Below are positions 24,791 to 32,852 of a DNA stretch of 64,000 nucleotides, piece by piece. The notes under the pieces were generated by a model, which was given only the letters and a program-made list of their open reading frames with translations, was not told the DNA's origin and did no database searches. The position numbers and the translations under genes are program-made. Position 1 is the first letter of the stretch. Each line of letters opens with the position of its first letter. Location of the stretch: contig NZ_NPKO01000005.1 of NCBI RefSeq assembly GCF_008329605.1, positions 434,001 through 498,000 on the forward strand, read 5' to 3'. The DNA comes from Mycolicibacterium sp. P9-64. GTDB taxonomy: Bacteria > Actinomycetota > Actinomycetes > Mycobacteriales > Mycobacteriaceae.

Positions 24791-26299
24791 CTACCGCGTG
24801 CGGGTATTGCACTCGGCGCGAAGGCGTTCGGCGACTTCGATGGCATCGTTCTCGGGAGCGTCGGAGTTGCCGAACGGGCGGGCGACCACCATGTACGCCA
24901 GCCCCACCCCCACGACGACGCCTGCGCCGATGAGCACGATCCAGCGGTCGATCACGGGCAAGCTCGCGTCGCCGGGAAGTGCCAGCAGCACCATCGCGAA
25001 GATGCCGTAGAGCAGCGCAAGGACGTTGACCGGAAGGCCCAGGCGTCCCAGCGACCAGGCGCCGGCCGGACGCCAGCCGCGTAGGCGCTGTCGCAGTGCG
25101 GCGAGCACCACCATCTGGAAGCAGATGTAGATGCCCAGCACCGCGAACGCGGTCACCTGGGTGATGCTGTCGGGCTTGAAGTACAACCACACGCTGATCA
25201 ACATCGGTGCGCAGCCGGCGACGACCATGGCGTTGCGGGGCACCGCGCCGGTACCGCCGATCTCCTCGTGGAGTTTCGAGAGCCACCGGCTCGCCGGGAG
25301 CATGTTGTCGCGGGCGAAGCTGAACAGCAGCCGGCTCAGCGCTGCCTGCTGGGACAGCACGGCCGACAGGAAGATCGTGAACGCAACTACCAGGAGCATC
25401 GTCATACCGAAGTCGCCGGTGGCGGCGCGGACGATCTCCGGAATGGGGTCGGTTACGTTGCCTGCGACGATGTCCTGCAGGTTCGGCGCGGCAAGGATGA
25501 AGCCGGCGTAGGCGATGAAGGCCGCGATCAAACCGACGACGATCGTCAGGATCATCGCTACCGGGATCCGGCGTTCGGGGTCCTTGACCTCTTCGGCGAC
25601 GTCGCCGCAGGCCTCGAAACCGTAGAACTGCCACAGCCCGACGAGGGCGGCGAGCATGAAGGCCCACAGGTACGGCGAATCACCGGCGACCCCCATCGAG
25701 TCGAACAGCACGCTGAACGAGTTCTTGCGTTCGAAGAGAAGGAGGAAGAGCCCGAGTGCGACGACGCCGACGAGTTCGCAGTAGAAGCCGATGCGCGCGA
25801 CCGTGGCCAGCGTCTTGGTGCCGGTGCTGTTGAGGACGAACGCGACGGCGCACAACGCCAGCGCGATGATCAGCCCGGATGTCGGTGTCACTTCGACGTG
25901 AATCAGTCGCCCGATGAAGGGAATTGCGAACTGAACGACCGAGGTGGTGGTGACGATCAGTGCGGCCATGTAGATCCACGCCGCCATCCACGCGTAGCGG
26001 CGCCCCCAGAGGCGGCGCGCCCAGGGATAGATCCCCCCGGTGATGGGGTACTGAGAAACCACCTCGCCGAAGACGAGGGCGACCAGCAGCTGCCCTGCGG
26101 CGACGATGGGGAACCACCAGATGGAGGGTGGTCCTGCGACGGCCATTCCGACCGCGAAGATCGACAGGACTCCAGCCCCCGGTGACAGGTAGGTGAAGCC
26201 GAGCGAGAAGTTGGACACCAGACCGATCGACCTCTTGAACTTCTGGGGTTGATCACCTGAGTCTTCGGCTCGTCGGGACGAGGACGCGGTTTCGGTCAT
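24791..26299 (-). CDS. APC-family amino acid/amine permease
   Basis: From ATG 26299 the protein has 502 residues and about 12 membrane helices. It belongs to the amino acid-polyamine-organocation superfamily, with the helix 1 stretch SNFSLGFTYLSPGAGVLSIF and YGFEACGDVAEEVKDPERRIP in the middle loop, as in GabP and choline-type eukaryote-like permeases. The open frame extends to 26425, but a likely -10 box (26425-26430) overlaps that ATG, and AAGGA precedes ATG 26299, so the shorter form is right. It is divergent from the luciferase-like monooxygenase, which suggests import of an amine or amino acid for that pathway. Confidence 0.9.
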   Translation of the reverse strand: MTETASSSRRAEDSGDQPQKFKRSIGLVSNFSLGFTYLSPGAGVLSIFAVGMAVAGPPSIWWFPIVAAGQLLVALVFGEVVSQYPITGGIYPWARRLWGRRYAWMAAWIYMAALIVTTTSVVQFAIPFIGRLIHVEVTPTSGLIIALALCAVAFVLNSTGTKTLATVARIGFYCELVGVVALGLFLLLFERKNSFSVLFDSMGVAGDSPYLWAFMLAALVGLWQFYGFEACGDVAEEVKDPERRIPVAMILTIVVGLIAAFIAYAGFILAAPNLQDIVAGNVTDPIPEIVRAATGDFGMTMLLVVAFTIFLSAVLSQQAALSRLLFSFARDNMLPASRWLSKLHEEIGGTGAVPRNAMVVAGCAPMLISVWLYFKPDSITQVTAFAVLGIYICFQMVVLAALRQRLRGWRPAGAWSLGRLGLPVNVLALLYGIFAMVLLALPGDASLPVIDRWIVLIGAGVVVGVGLAYMVVARPFGNSDAPENDAIEVAERLRAECNTRTR

Positions 26300-26395
26300 T
26301 GGCAATGGTCCTTCCGGGTTGATGTTCTCTGGCGGGATGCCCGTCATCGCGCACGGGGCCGTCGCGGCACCCGATTCCTTGCACTCGAAAGTTGT

Positions 26396-26409
26396 ACATT
26401 TGTTGAAAA
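26396..26409 (-). promoter_or_regulatory. Operator candidate downstream of the permease promoter
   Basis: On the minus strand this reads TTTTCAACAAATGT, about 10 bases after the predicted permease transcription start. It matches 11 of 12 bases of the element at 26566-26577, in the same orientation relative to its transcript. Confidence 0.5.
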
Positions 26410-26424
26410 TATGAGAGTGCGCCA

Positions 26425-26453
26425 ACGGTAAACCCGGATGTCCTGGCTGTCAA
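26425..26453 (-). promoter_or_regulatory. Permease promoter
   Basis: On the minus strand, TTGACA (26453-26448), a 17-bp spacer and TACCGT (26430-26425) form a good SigA-type promoter, with transcription expected to start near 26418. Confidence 0.6.
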
Positions 26454-26520
26454 CGGATCAGGAGAATCCGCCTGACCAAGTGGGCCGCTGGAACGCCGGG
26501 ATGGACTTTGGCTCCAGTTG

Positions 26521-26550
26521 TTGACACCGCTGCGAACTCGGGCTTAGCCT
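26521..26550 (+). promoter_or_regulatory. Monooxygenase operon promoter
   Basis: TTGACA (26521-26526) and TAGCCT (26545-26550) with an 18-bp spacer form a SigA-type promoter reading into the monooxygenase operon. The expected start is near 26557, giving a leader of about 115 bases. Confidence 0.55.
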
Positions 26551-26565
26551 CGGTGTGTTCACAAG

Positions 26566-26583
26566 TTTCAACAAACGTTGGAA
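26566..26583 (+). promoter_or_regulatory. Operator candidate downstream of the monooxygenase promoter
   Basis: TTTCAAC-AAAC-GTTGGAA is a near-perfect palindrome (six of seven arm bases) with TetR-type size. It lies about nine bases after the predicted start and repeats the permease-side element. A bound repressor would block both transcripts in the same way. Confidence 0.5.
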
Positions 26584-26670
26584 TGTGTCAGAGATCGGCT
26601 GTTGCCCAACCAATTCGAAGCCAACGAGCTTGGTGGCAATCGCTCGTCCACATAGCCGAAGGGAACTCTC

Positions 26671-27762
26671 GTGAAGTTCGGACTGTTCAACATCCCCTAC
26701 TCCCGCGACTACGCACATGGCCACCGCACTGCAAAGCAGGTCATCGACTGGGATCTTCAGCTCACCAAGTGGGGAGACGAGTTCGGCTGGGAAGAAGCCT
26801 ATTTCGCTGAGCACTACACACTCGGCGGTGAACCTAGCCCCGCGCCGGATGCCATGATCGCCGCTGCTTCGCAGGTCACGTCACGCATCAAGTTGGGCGC
26901 CGCGGCGCACCTACTGGCGTACCACAATCCGACGGCGCTCGCTCACCGCATCATGTGGATCGACCACATGACCGACGGGAGATACATCGCCGGGGTGGCG
27001 CCGGGAGCCTTTCCGAGCGATGCTCAACTGTTCGACACCGGTAAGAAGAATGCGGCGATGATGGTCGAGGCACTCGACATCCTCGAGGCGATCTGGACGA
27101 AGTCGGGTCCCTTCCGGATCGAAGGCGAGTTCTGGACGGTCGACATGCCTGCCTACTCGGACGACATCCATGGCCCTCATCTGAAGCCGAGGCAATCGAC
27201 GATCCCGATCATCATGACGGGCATGCAGGCGACGTCCCCGACGCTGACGACGGCGGGCCAGCGCGGCTATGCCGCGATGAGCCAGCAGGTTCACGAGAGT
27301 GTCCTCCGTGAGCACTGGACCACCTACTCGGCCGCGGCGGAATCAGCGGGCCATTCCGTCGATCGTTCCGAGTGGCGAATCTGTCGGGACGTCCTCGTCG
27401 CCGACACCGACGAGGAGGCTCGCGACCTCTACGTCAATGGTGCCATGGGTGACCTTTGGGCCAACTACAACGTACCCACGTTCATCAAACTCGGTATTGG
27501 AGAGTTGATTTCGGGTGGCACCGTCGATCTCGACGGACTCACCGCAGATTGGTTGGCCGACAACTTCCACATCGTCGGGTCACCCGAAACGGTGGCCGAG
27601 AAGATCTCGGAACTGCACGATGCCGTCGGAGGCTTTGGAACGCTCATCTCGTTCGGTCACGACTACAGCACCAACCCCGACCCATACCGCCGCAGCTTCG
27701 AACTGCTCGGCACCGAGGTGGCAGCCAAGGTTGCGCACCTCGGTCAGCCGGCCGTCGTCTGA
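26671..27762 (+). CDS. Luciferase-like (LLM) flavin-dependent monooxygenase
   Basis: The 363-residue protein has the bacterial luciferase TIM-barrel fold: an N-terminal MKFGLFNIPYS, then AEHYTLGGEPSPAPDAMIAA and RIKLGAAAHLLAYHNPTALA, matching the LuxA-type alkanal monooxygenase group. Members use FMNH2 from a separate reductase, or F420H2. The flavin reductase encoded two genes downstream makes the FMNH2 route likely. The SDR gene begins 29 bp after the stop. With an amine-type permease upstream, oxidation of an imported nitrogen or aldehyde compound is a reasonable inference. The substrate cannot be told from the sequence. Confidence 0.9.
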   Translation: MKFGLFNIPYSRDYAHGHRTAKQVIDWDLQLTKWGDEFGWEEAYFAEHYTLGGEPSPAPDAMIAAASQVTSRIKLGAAAHLLAYHNPTALAHRIMWIDHMTDGRYIAGVAPGAFPSDAQLFDTGKKNAAMMVEALDILEAIWTKSGPFRIEGEFWTVDMPAYSDDIHGPHLKPRQSTIPIIMTGMQATSPTLTTAGQRGYAAMSQQVHESVLREHWTTYSAAAESAGHSVDRSEWRICRDVLVADTDEEARDLYVNGAMGDLWANYNVPTFIKLGIGELISGGTVDLDGLTADWLADNFHIVGSPETVAEKISELHDAVGGFGTLISFGHDYSTNPDPYRRSFELLGTEVAAKVAHLGQPAVV

Positions 27763-27791
27763 GCAATCGTTCCGGAAAGGAGACAACACTA

Positions 27792-28550
27792 GTGACGCTG
27801 TTGGACAAGGTCGCGTTCGTATCAGGCGGCGCTCGAGGGATGGGCGCCGAACACGTCCGCAGACTCGCCGAAGAGGGTGCGACGGTGCACTTTGGTGACA
27901 TCAACATCGAGTTGGGTGAACTACATGCCAGAAAGCTGACCGCGGCTGGGCTCTCGGTCGTCTTCCATCGGCTGGACGTGACGAAGGCATCGGACTGGAT
28001 GGGTGTCTACCGCGAGATCGAGCTACGGCACGGCAGGCTCGACATCCTGGTCAACAACGCGGGCGTGCTCGACATGGCCACGCCCGAGGACCTGACCGAG
28101 GACGACTGGCAGACGACGATCGACATCAATCAGAAGAGCGTCTTCCTCGGCACCAAGTACGCGATCCCGTTGTTGCGCCACAGCGACTCCGCGGCGATCG
28201 TCAACATCTCGTCGATCTTCGGATTGGTTGCCGCACCTGGCTACTTCGCCTACGTCGCGTCCAAGGGGGCAGTGGCCCTGATGACGAAGGCGACCGCGGC
28301 TACCTACGGTCCTGAGGGGATTCGGTGTAACAGCGTGCACCCGGGATACATCAAGACGGCCATGCTCGACGAGGAGATCGTCGGACTCCCCGCGGGAGCC
28401 TCCGCCGAGATCCAGCGGCAGATTCCATTGCGCAGGTTCGCGCAACCCGCCGAGGTATCCGAAGTCGTCGTCTTCCTCGTGTCGGAAGCGGCATCGTATG
28501 TGTCCGGGGCAGAGCTCGTGGTTGACGGCGCACTTCTCGCGCAGCGATGA
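27792..28550 (+). CDS. Short-chain dehydrogenase/reductase
   Basis: The 252-residue classical SDR has the NAD(P) motif SGGARGMG (position 10 onward), NNAG in the core, the catalytic Ser in NISSIFG and the pair YVASK (Tyr-x3-Lys). The C terminus VSGAELVVDGALLAQ is typical. GTG 27792 is chosen because AAGGAG lies about ten bases upstream. An open frame extending to 27456 only overlaps the upstream gene. An acidic residue after the second strand (FGDIN) suggests preference for NAD over NADP. It probably oxidises an alcohol product in the monooxygenase pathway. Confidence 0.92.
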   Translation: MTLLDKVAFVSGGARGMGAEHVRRLAEEGATVHFGDINIELGELHARKLTAAGLSVVFHRLDVTKASDWMGVYREIELRHGRLDILVNNAGVLDMATPEDLTEDDWQTTIDINQKSVFLGTKYAIPLLRHSDSAAIVNISSIFGLVAAPGYFAYVASKGAVALMTKATAATYGPEGIRCNSVHPGYIKTAMLDEEIVGLPAGASAEIQRQIPLRRFAQPAEVSEVVVFLVSEAASYVSGAELVVDGALLAQR

Positions 28551-28623
28551 ATCCGCTAGCGCACCTCGCCTCCGATGCCGGCGCACTAGCATCCCTCAAG
28601 GCTCCCAAGCTGGTGCCGCGGTG

Positions 28624-29151
28624 ATGCAGCGTTCTTCCACCCAGGTGTCCGCAACGGAACTCCGCAGGGCGCTGGCGCATTTTCCCACCGGCGTCGCCGT
28701 CATCACCGGGAAGGGTGATGGCGATGCGCCCGCGGGTCTGACGATTCAGTCCTTCATGTCGCTGTCACTGGACCCGCCGATGATTCTGATCTCGATCGAT
28801 CGGAGGTCGACGAGTTGGCCCACCATTGCGGCGCGTCGTCTCTTCGCAGTGAACATCCTGGCGGCTCAGCAGGAGGCGCTGGCGACGGCCTTCGCACGCA
28901 GCGGTCGTTCGAAGTTCGACGGCGTCTCGTGGGAGACGGGACCGCACAGCGGGTCTCCGTTGATCGTGGACTCACGAGCGTGGGTCGAATGCCGGATCGC
29001 CGAGACCTACGACGGCGGCGACCACGTCATCATCACAGCGGATGTGCTTGGCCTCGGAACCAGCGACGACCCGCAGCCGCACTCCCTGGTGTTCTATCGG
29101 TCGCGTTTTCCGCACTTCGATCCCGAACACTGGTGCGGCATGCGTCAGTGA
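28624..29151 (+). CDS. Flavin reductase-like protein (FMN:NADH type)
   Basis: The 175-residue protein belongs to the flavin reductase-like split-barrel family, with FPTGVAVIT near the N terminus, GLTIQSFMSLSLDPPMILIS and FAVNILAAQQE. These enzymes are the small component of two-component flavin monooxygenases and supply FMNH2 or FADH2. It is the last gene of the LLM-SDR group, 73 bp after the SDR stop. GTG 28621 is an alternative start. It is convergent with the TetR gene at 29145, and the 3' ends overlap by seven bases. Confidence 0.9.
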   Translation: MQRSSTQVSATELRRALAHFPTGVAVITGKGDGDAPAGLTIQSFMSLSLDPPMILISIDRRSTSWPTIAARRLFAVNILAAQQEALATAFARSGRSKFDGVSWETGPHSGSPLIVDSRAWVECRIAETYDGGDHVIITADVLGLGTSDDPQPHSLVFYRSRFPHFDPEHWCGMRQ

Positions 29152-29732
29152 TGCGTCGAGAAGAGGTCGGTGAACATGTCCAGCATGTGTTCAAAGGTGT
29201 CGTCGGCGTTCGCGGTCTGCCCGATTCGGGCGAGCTCGATGGTGACGGTCCCGTGAATTGCACTCCAGACGACTTGTGCGTCTTCGGTTGAATTCGATTC
29301 GGAAGTAGTGCTTTTCATCCCGTCGATCAGTGCGACCAGCGCGGCGAAGACTGCACGACCGGAGTCCACCACCGAGGACCATTGGTCTGCGAGCGGGCTG
29401 CCGGTGCCGAAGATCAGCGTGTATCGCGCGGGATGGCGGAGGGCGAAGTCTCGGTAGTTGCGACACGCCTGACGAAAGCGCTCGACCGGGTCGGCGTCCT
29501 CCGAAACCTCGATGGCCTCGCCGAGCTGGGCCAGTGCCCGCGTCGCCAGCGCGACGACCAGTCCGTCCTTGTTCTCGAACCTGTTGTAGACGCTCATGGG
29601 GGAGACGTCGGCCTGTTGTGCGACGGCACGGACGGTGACACCGTTGGTGCCGTCACGATCCAGCACGGTCTCGGCCGCGTTGAGCAACGCGGCCGAGACT
29701 TCGTGGCTGGCGGTGCGACGGCGGACCGTCAC
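29145..29732 (-). CDS. TetR-family repressor paired with a hydrolase
   Basis: The 195-residue protein has a TetR helix-turn-helix (GVTVRAVAQQADVSPMSVYN, RFENKDGLV) and a TetR C-terminal domain. I chose GTG 29732 because its GTG overlaps the TGA of the upstream hydrolase as GTGA, a sign of translational coupling. An ATG at 29792 would sit inside the hydrolase gene. The pair is probably autoregulated through the palindrome at 30555-30577. A broken partial copy of this gene lies at 23384-23611. Confidence 0.9.
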   Translation of the reverse strand: MTVRRRTASHEVSAALLNAAETVLDRDGTNGVTVRAVAQQADVSPMSVYNRFENKDGLVVALATRALAQLGEAIEVSEDADPVERFRQACRNYRDFALRHPARYTLIFGTGSPLADQWSSVVDSGRAVFAALVALIDGMKSTTSESNSTEDAQVVWSAIHGTVTIELARIGQTANADDTFEHMLDMFTDLFSTHH

Positions 29733-30526
29733 GCTCGGGCGACCTGCCGATTGGCCATCCAGGACAGGGTGGTGTCGGCGACGTCGCGCCATCCCTCGTC
29801 GATGGTCAGCGAGTGTCCGCGTCCCTCGAACTCGTGGAAGTCGGTGACGGCGCCCGATTTCGCGTACAGCCCGTAGGCGGCCTTCGCGGAGACGAGCGGC
29901 ACGGTGTGGTCGGCGGTACCGCCGGTGATGAGCAGCGGTCCCCGCGAGCCATTGGCCGTGTCGACCCTGGCGGGCGACTTACCGGAGAAGTTCGCGACCG
30001 CGGCTTCGAACAGGGGCTTGCCCGGTGACGGTATCGCCCACTGCGTCCAGAGCGCATCGGATTCCTCCTGGCTCAGCGCATTGCCGAAACCGTAGCGCCA
30101 CTGCGCCTCGGTCAAGCCCTTGGCGCGACCCCGGTTGAGGGGGTTGCCCAGGACGGGGAAGGCCGAGCGCAGCTGAGCGATCGGAAGCGGCTTCACGCCC
30201 TTGATCGGCGCGGGGTCGATGGCGATGGCAGCGGCAGCCTTGTTCTGGCCCAACAGCTTCTGGGCGATGAGGCCACCGAAGGAGTGCCCGATCACCACTG
30301 GCGGCGTGTCGAACTGTTCGAGGACTTTGGCGTAGTGGTTGGTCAGCTCGTCGATGCCGAATCCGGCTTGGTCGGAGGGGTTCTGGCGGGTTTGTTCGAC
30401 GGTGGGGTACTCGCCCGGCCACGCAGGCGCGATGGCGTGGTGTCCGTGTGCGGCGAAGTGTTCGATCCACGGCTGCCACGCGGTGTGAGAGACCCAAAGC
30501 CCGTGAATGAAGACGACGTTGGTCAT
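29729..30526 (-). CDS. Alpha/beta hydrolase
   Basis: The protein (265 residues from ATG 30526) is an alpha/beta-hydrolase. FIHGLWVSHTAWQPW forms the oxyanion region, GHSFGG carries the nucleophilic Ser, the Asp lies in TGGTADHTVP and the His in GRGHSLTID. It resembles esterase/lipase-type members. ATG 30526 is preferred over 30541 because AGGAAG lies four bases before it. The gene overlaps the TetR gene by four bases, forming a two-gene operon whose repressor is encoded second. The substrate is unknown. Confidence 0.88.
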   Translation of the reverse strand: MTNVVFIHGLWVSHTAWQPWIEHFAAHGHHAIAPAWPGEYPTVEQTRQNPSDQAGFGIDELTNHYAKVLEQFDTPPVVIGHSFGGLIAQKLLGQNKAAAAIAIDPAPIKGVKPLPIAQLRSAFPVLGNPLNRGRAKGLTEAQWRYGFGNALSQEESDALWTQWAIPSPGKPLFEAAVANFSGKSPARVDTANGSRGPLLITGGTADHTVPLVSAKAAYGLYAKSGAVTDFHEFEGRGHSLTIDEGWRDVADTTLSWMANRQVARA

Positions 30527-30554
30527 GGTGCTTCCTGTCATTGGGGCGATGTCT

Positions 30555-30577
30555 CTTATGGAACAACGTTACATAAG
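30555..30577. promoter_or_regulatory. TetR-type operator
   Basis: The arms CTTATGGAAC and GTTACATAAG around AAC form a 23-bp palindrome with one mismatch, 28 bp upstream of the hydrolase start. Size and position fit a site for the co-transcribed TetR repressor. Confidence 0.7.
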
Positions 30578-30613
30578 CATCGCAGCAATGAGAACAGGGA
30601 TGGGGCTACAGAT

Positions 30614-30630
30614 ATTTCCGCCGCGGAAAT
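30614..30630. terminator. Perfect palindrome downstream of the monooxygenase-like gene
   Basis: ATTTCCGC-C-GCGGAAAT is a perfect inverted repeat, 34 bp after the stop of the small monooxygenase gene on the minus strand. It may be a short hairpin terminator (7-bp stem, CCG loop) or a second operator for the hydrolase operon. There is no U-tract. Confidence 0.4.
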
Positions 30631-30663
30631 CGCGACAAAGGACGTGCTCGAGCCCGGGGTGGC

Positions 30664-30957
30664 TCAGACGTCGGTGTCGAAATACCGGGTCTTGACCGGA
30701 GGCGCGGCGAGCAGCGCAGGCAGATCGACGATCTTTCCCTCGCCAGCGCGGAAACTGCGGTACGCCTCGTCGTGTTCGACGGATTCCCACCGCTCGTAGA
30801 TGATCCAGTGGGCGTCATCGTCTTCGTCGATGACGACGTCGGTGACCAGATTGCCGTCGAAGGCGCGGGTGTCCTTGAGCGCGGTGCCCATCACTTCGCG
30901 CGCAGCGGCGACGGATTCCGGCTTGAACTTGAGCTCGAGCAACACGGTGATTGGCAT
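30664..30957 (-). CDS. Small ABM-domain monooxygenase (quinol monooxygenase-like)
   Basis: The 97-residue protein has the antibiotic-biosynthesis-monooxygenase fold, with an N-terminal beta-strand ITVLLELKFKP, the central WIIYERWESVEHDEAYRSF and a C-terminal strand. Relatives such as YgiN act on quinols without cofactors, and many are of unknown function. GAGGAGA lies eight bases before ATG 30957. It lies between RNase HI and the hydrolase operon on the same strand and is probably transcribed alone. Confidence 0.85.
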   Translation of the reverse strand: MPITVLLELKFKPESVAAAREVMGTALKDTRAFDGNLVTDVVIDEDDDAHWIIYERWESVEHDEAYRSFRAGEGKIVDLPALLAAPPVKTRYFDTDV

Positions 30958-30996
30958 GCTGTCTCCTCGTTTTCGATGGGGCGTCCACGCCCGCTC

Positions 30997-31491
30997 TCAG
31001 TAGTGAAGACTACTGGCGGCGCCGTCGATCGCCTGCTGCATCCCCCTCGTCGCCAGCACGTCCGCCAACTCGTTGTCGGCGACACCCGCGTGCCCCTTCA
31101 CCCAGAACCATTCGACCTGGTGTCGTGCGCAGGCCTCCTGCAGCCGCTTCCACAGGTCGACGTTCTTCACCGGCTGCTTGGCGGCGGTCTTCCAGCCGTT
31201 GCGCTCCCAGCCGAGGACCCACTTGGTGATGCCGTTCCTGACGTAGGTGCTGTCGGTGTACAGGTGCACCACGACGGACCTGGTGAGTGCCTCGAGCGCC
31301 ATGATCGGCGCGGTCAACTCCATCCGGTTGTTGCTGGTCTCGCCCGGCTCGCCACCGCACATCTCGCGGACGTGCTCGCGCTGCCGCAGCACCGCGCCCC
31401 AGCCGCCAGGGCCGGGGTTGGGCTTGCACCCGCCGTCGGTGTGGATGACCACGACGTCGAACACGGCGCCACGGTCCTCGGTGTCGGTCAT
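30997..31491 (-). CDS. rnhA: Ribonuclease HI
   Basis: RNase HI cuts the RNA strand of RNA:DNA hybrids, removing R-loops and primers. The 164-residue protein has the full active site: HTDGGCKPNPGPGGWG (first Asp), NRMELTAP (Glu), YTDSTYV (Asp), and the handle and last Asp in WVKGHAGVADNELAD. It is a stand-alone enzyme without the phosphatase fusion of the mycobacterial RnhC type. A stand-alone rnhA lies near ligD in M. smegmatis too (MSMEG_5562), which supports shared synteny. Confidence 0.96.
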   Translation of the reverse strand: MTDTEDRGAVFDVVVIHTDGGCKPNPGPGGWGAVLRQREHVREMCGGEPGETSNNRMELTAPIMALEALTRSVVVHLYTDSTYVRNGITKWVLGWERNGWKTAAKQPVKNVDLWKRLQEACARHQVEWFWVKGHAGVADNELADVLATRGMQQAIDGAASSLHY

Positions 31492-31526
31492 CCGCCGAGA
31501 ATAGGCACTGCAGTTGGGCAGTCGGC

Positions 31527-32198
31527 TCAGCGACGCGCGGGAGCCGAGATCATCGCCGACCGGACCGACATGCCGAGCTTCTGATGGTGCAGCGTGGTGA
31601 TCCGGCGGCCAGGCTGTACCGCGTCCTTCACCGGCGTCGTCCGGTCACCGAAGAACGACGCCGTGGCGTCGATGTCGTCGACGACGTACGTGATCCCCCA
31701 GAGGGTCGATGGTCCCTCACCCGCCGCCCCAGGCGACCCGACGACCTCGACGATCACCTCGCCCAACCGGAAGAAGATCTGGCGGATGGGCTGTCCGCCG
31801 AGTTCGCCGTCGCGTTCGCGGCGCGGTTCCACGCCGACGGACGCCAGCGCTTCGACCGTCCGGCTCAGGTCGGGGGACAGCAGCACGACGTGGTCGATCG
31901 AGCGGACGCCGTTGGCGTGCGTCGACGGCGTCGCACCGGCTGCGGTCGACCGCTTCGTCGGGACGCCGTCGAGGTCGTCGAGCCCGCTGTCGGGCGGCAG
32001 TCCGCGCAATGACCACCCGACGATCCCGGCGCCAGTGCCCGATGTCGCCGCCGGGGCGGCTGCGGGCCCGGCGAGGCGGATGCCAACGCCGCCGACCCTG
32101 CAGACCGCGGCGGTGTCGTCGCCTGAATCAACGCTGAACCCGGCTCGTGTCCAGGCGTCAACGGGATCGGCGACCTCGAGCTCGTCGATGGTGACCAC
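31527..32198 (-). CDS. VOC-family (glyoxalase-like) protein
   Basis: The 223-residue protein has two glyoxalase/VOC modules. The second is clear: SIDHVVLLSPDLSRTVEALA and ITYVVDDIDATASFFGD. VOC proteins bind a metal and catalyse isomerisations or dioxygenations, or act as resistance proteins; nothing here narrows the role. GTG 32198 is the start, three bases after the stop of the next VOC gene, so the two form an operon. Confidence 0.8.
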   Translation of the reverse strand: MVTIDELEVADPVDAWTRAGFSVDSGDDTAAVCRVGGVGIRLAGPAAAPAATSGTGAGIVGWSLRGLPPDSGLDDLDGVPTKRSTAAGATPSTHANGVRSIDHVVLLSPDLSRTVEALASVGVEPRRERDGELGGQPIRQIFFRLGEVIVEVVGSPGAAGEGPSTLWGITYVVDDIDATASFFGDRTTPVKDAVQPGRRITTLHHQKLGMSVRSAMISAPARR

Positions 32199-32201
32199 GG
32201 G

Positions 32202-32597
32202 TCAGTGCTGCCAGCTCTTGTAGGTGAATTCGAGGCTGTAGCCGTCGGGATCCAGGACGCTGGCCGCGTAGTAGCGCGGGTCGTAGTACTCCCGGTACGA
32301 CGGTGCGCCGTTGTCGGTTGCGCCTGCGCCGATCGCGGCGGCGTAGGCGGCGTCCACCTCCGCGACGCCGTCGGCGACGAAGCCGACGTGGGCAGCGCGG
32401 CCGTCGCCCCCGCCGTTCCGAAGCCAGAAGAAGATTCGGCCATCTGCGCCGAAGCCCTTGAGGTCGGGATGACCGGGGGGCCCGTCCCTTCCGTCGTAGT
32501 CGACGCGCGTGGTGATGCCGAGCGGCGCGAGTGCGGCAGTGTAGAAGTCGATCGAGCGATCGATGTCGCTCACCGAAATGAAGACGTGGTCGAGCAT
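32202..32597 (-). CDS. VOC-family protein, glyoxalase/dioxygenase type
   Basis: From ATG 32597 the protein has 131 residues, the size of a single VOC protein. It begins MLDHVFISVSDIDRSIDFYT, the conserved first motif with a metal-binding His at position 4, and ends with SVLDPDGYSLEFTYKSW, where a Glu completes the metal site. An upstream ATG at 32642 lacks family similarity before this motif. It is the promoter-proximal gene of a two-gene VOC operon. Confidence 0.88.
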   Translation of the reverse strand: MLDHVFISVSDIDRSIDFYTAALAPLGITTRVDYDGRDGPPGHPDLKGFGADGRIFFWLRNGGGDGRAAHVGFVADGVAEVDAAYAAAIGAGATDNGAPSYREYYDPRYYAASVLDPDGYSLEFTYKSWQH

Positions 32598-32811
32598 GGT
32601 GTTCAGAGTAGGGCCAGGTGCACCGTTCGGCCCCCACGCCATGGCAAATCAGCGTAGGGGCGCAGCGGTCGAGGACTCGACATCGCCTTCACCTTGCGAT
32701 AGGCGGCGTGAATCGCGCGATCGACGATGTTGGCAAACCCGTTGTGCTGCACGATAAACAATGTGAATCACCCCATTGACGGCGTAACCTTCCACTACGC
32801 GGTGCGCGCCC

Positions 32812-32817
32812 TATAAC
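32812..32817 (+). promoter_or_regulatory. Possible -10 box for the HPP gene
   Basis: TATAAC lies 36 bp before the GTG start of the HPP-family gene. The -35 region is weak. Nothing else is evident in the 255-bp gap between the VOC and HPP genes. Confidence 0.35.
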
Positions 32818-32852
32818 TTCTCCCCGGTGGGCGCATCGGTGCGGAGAGTTTC

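Noticed and set aside
26300..26425. 42 extra N-terminal residues on the APC permease
   Set aside because: A likely -10 box overlaps the upstream ATG, and the sequence before ATG 26299 is not permease-like.
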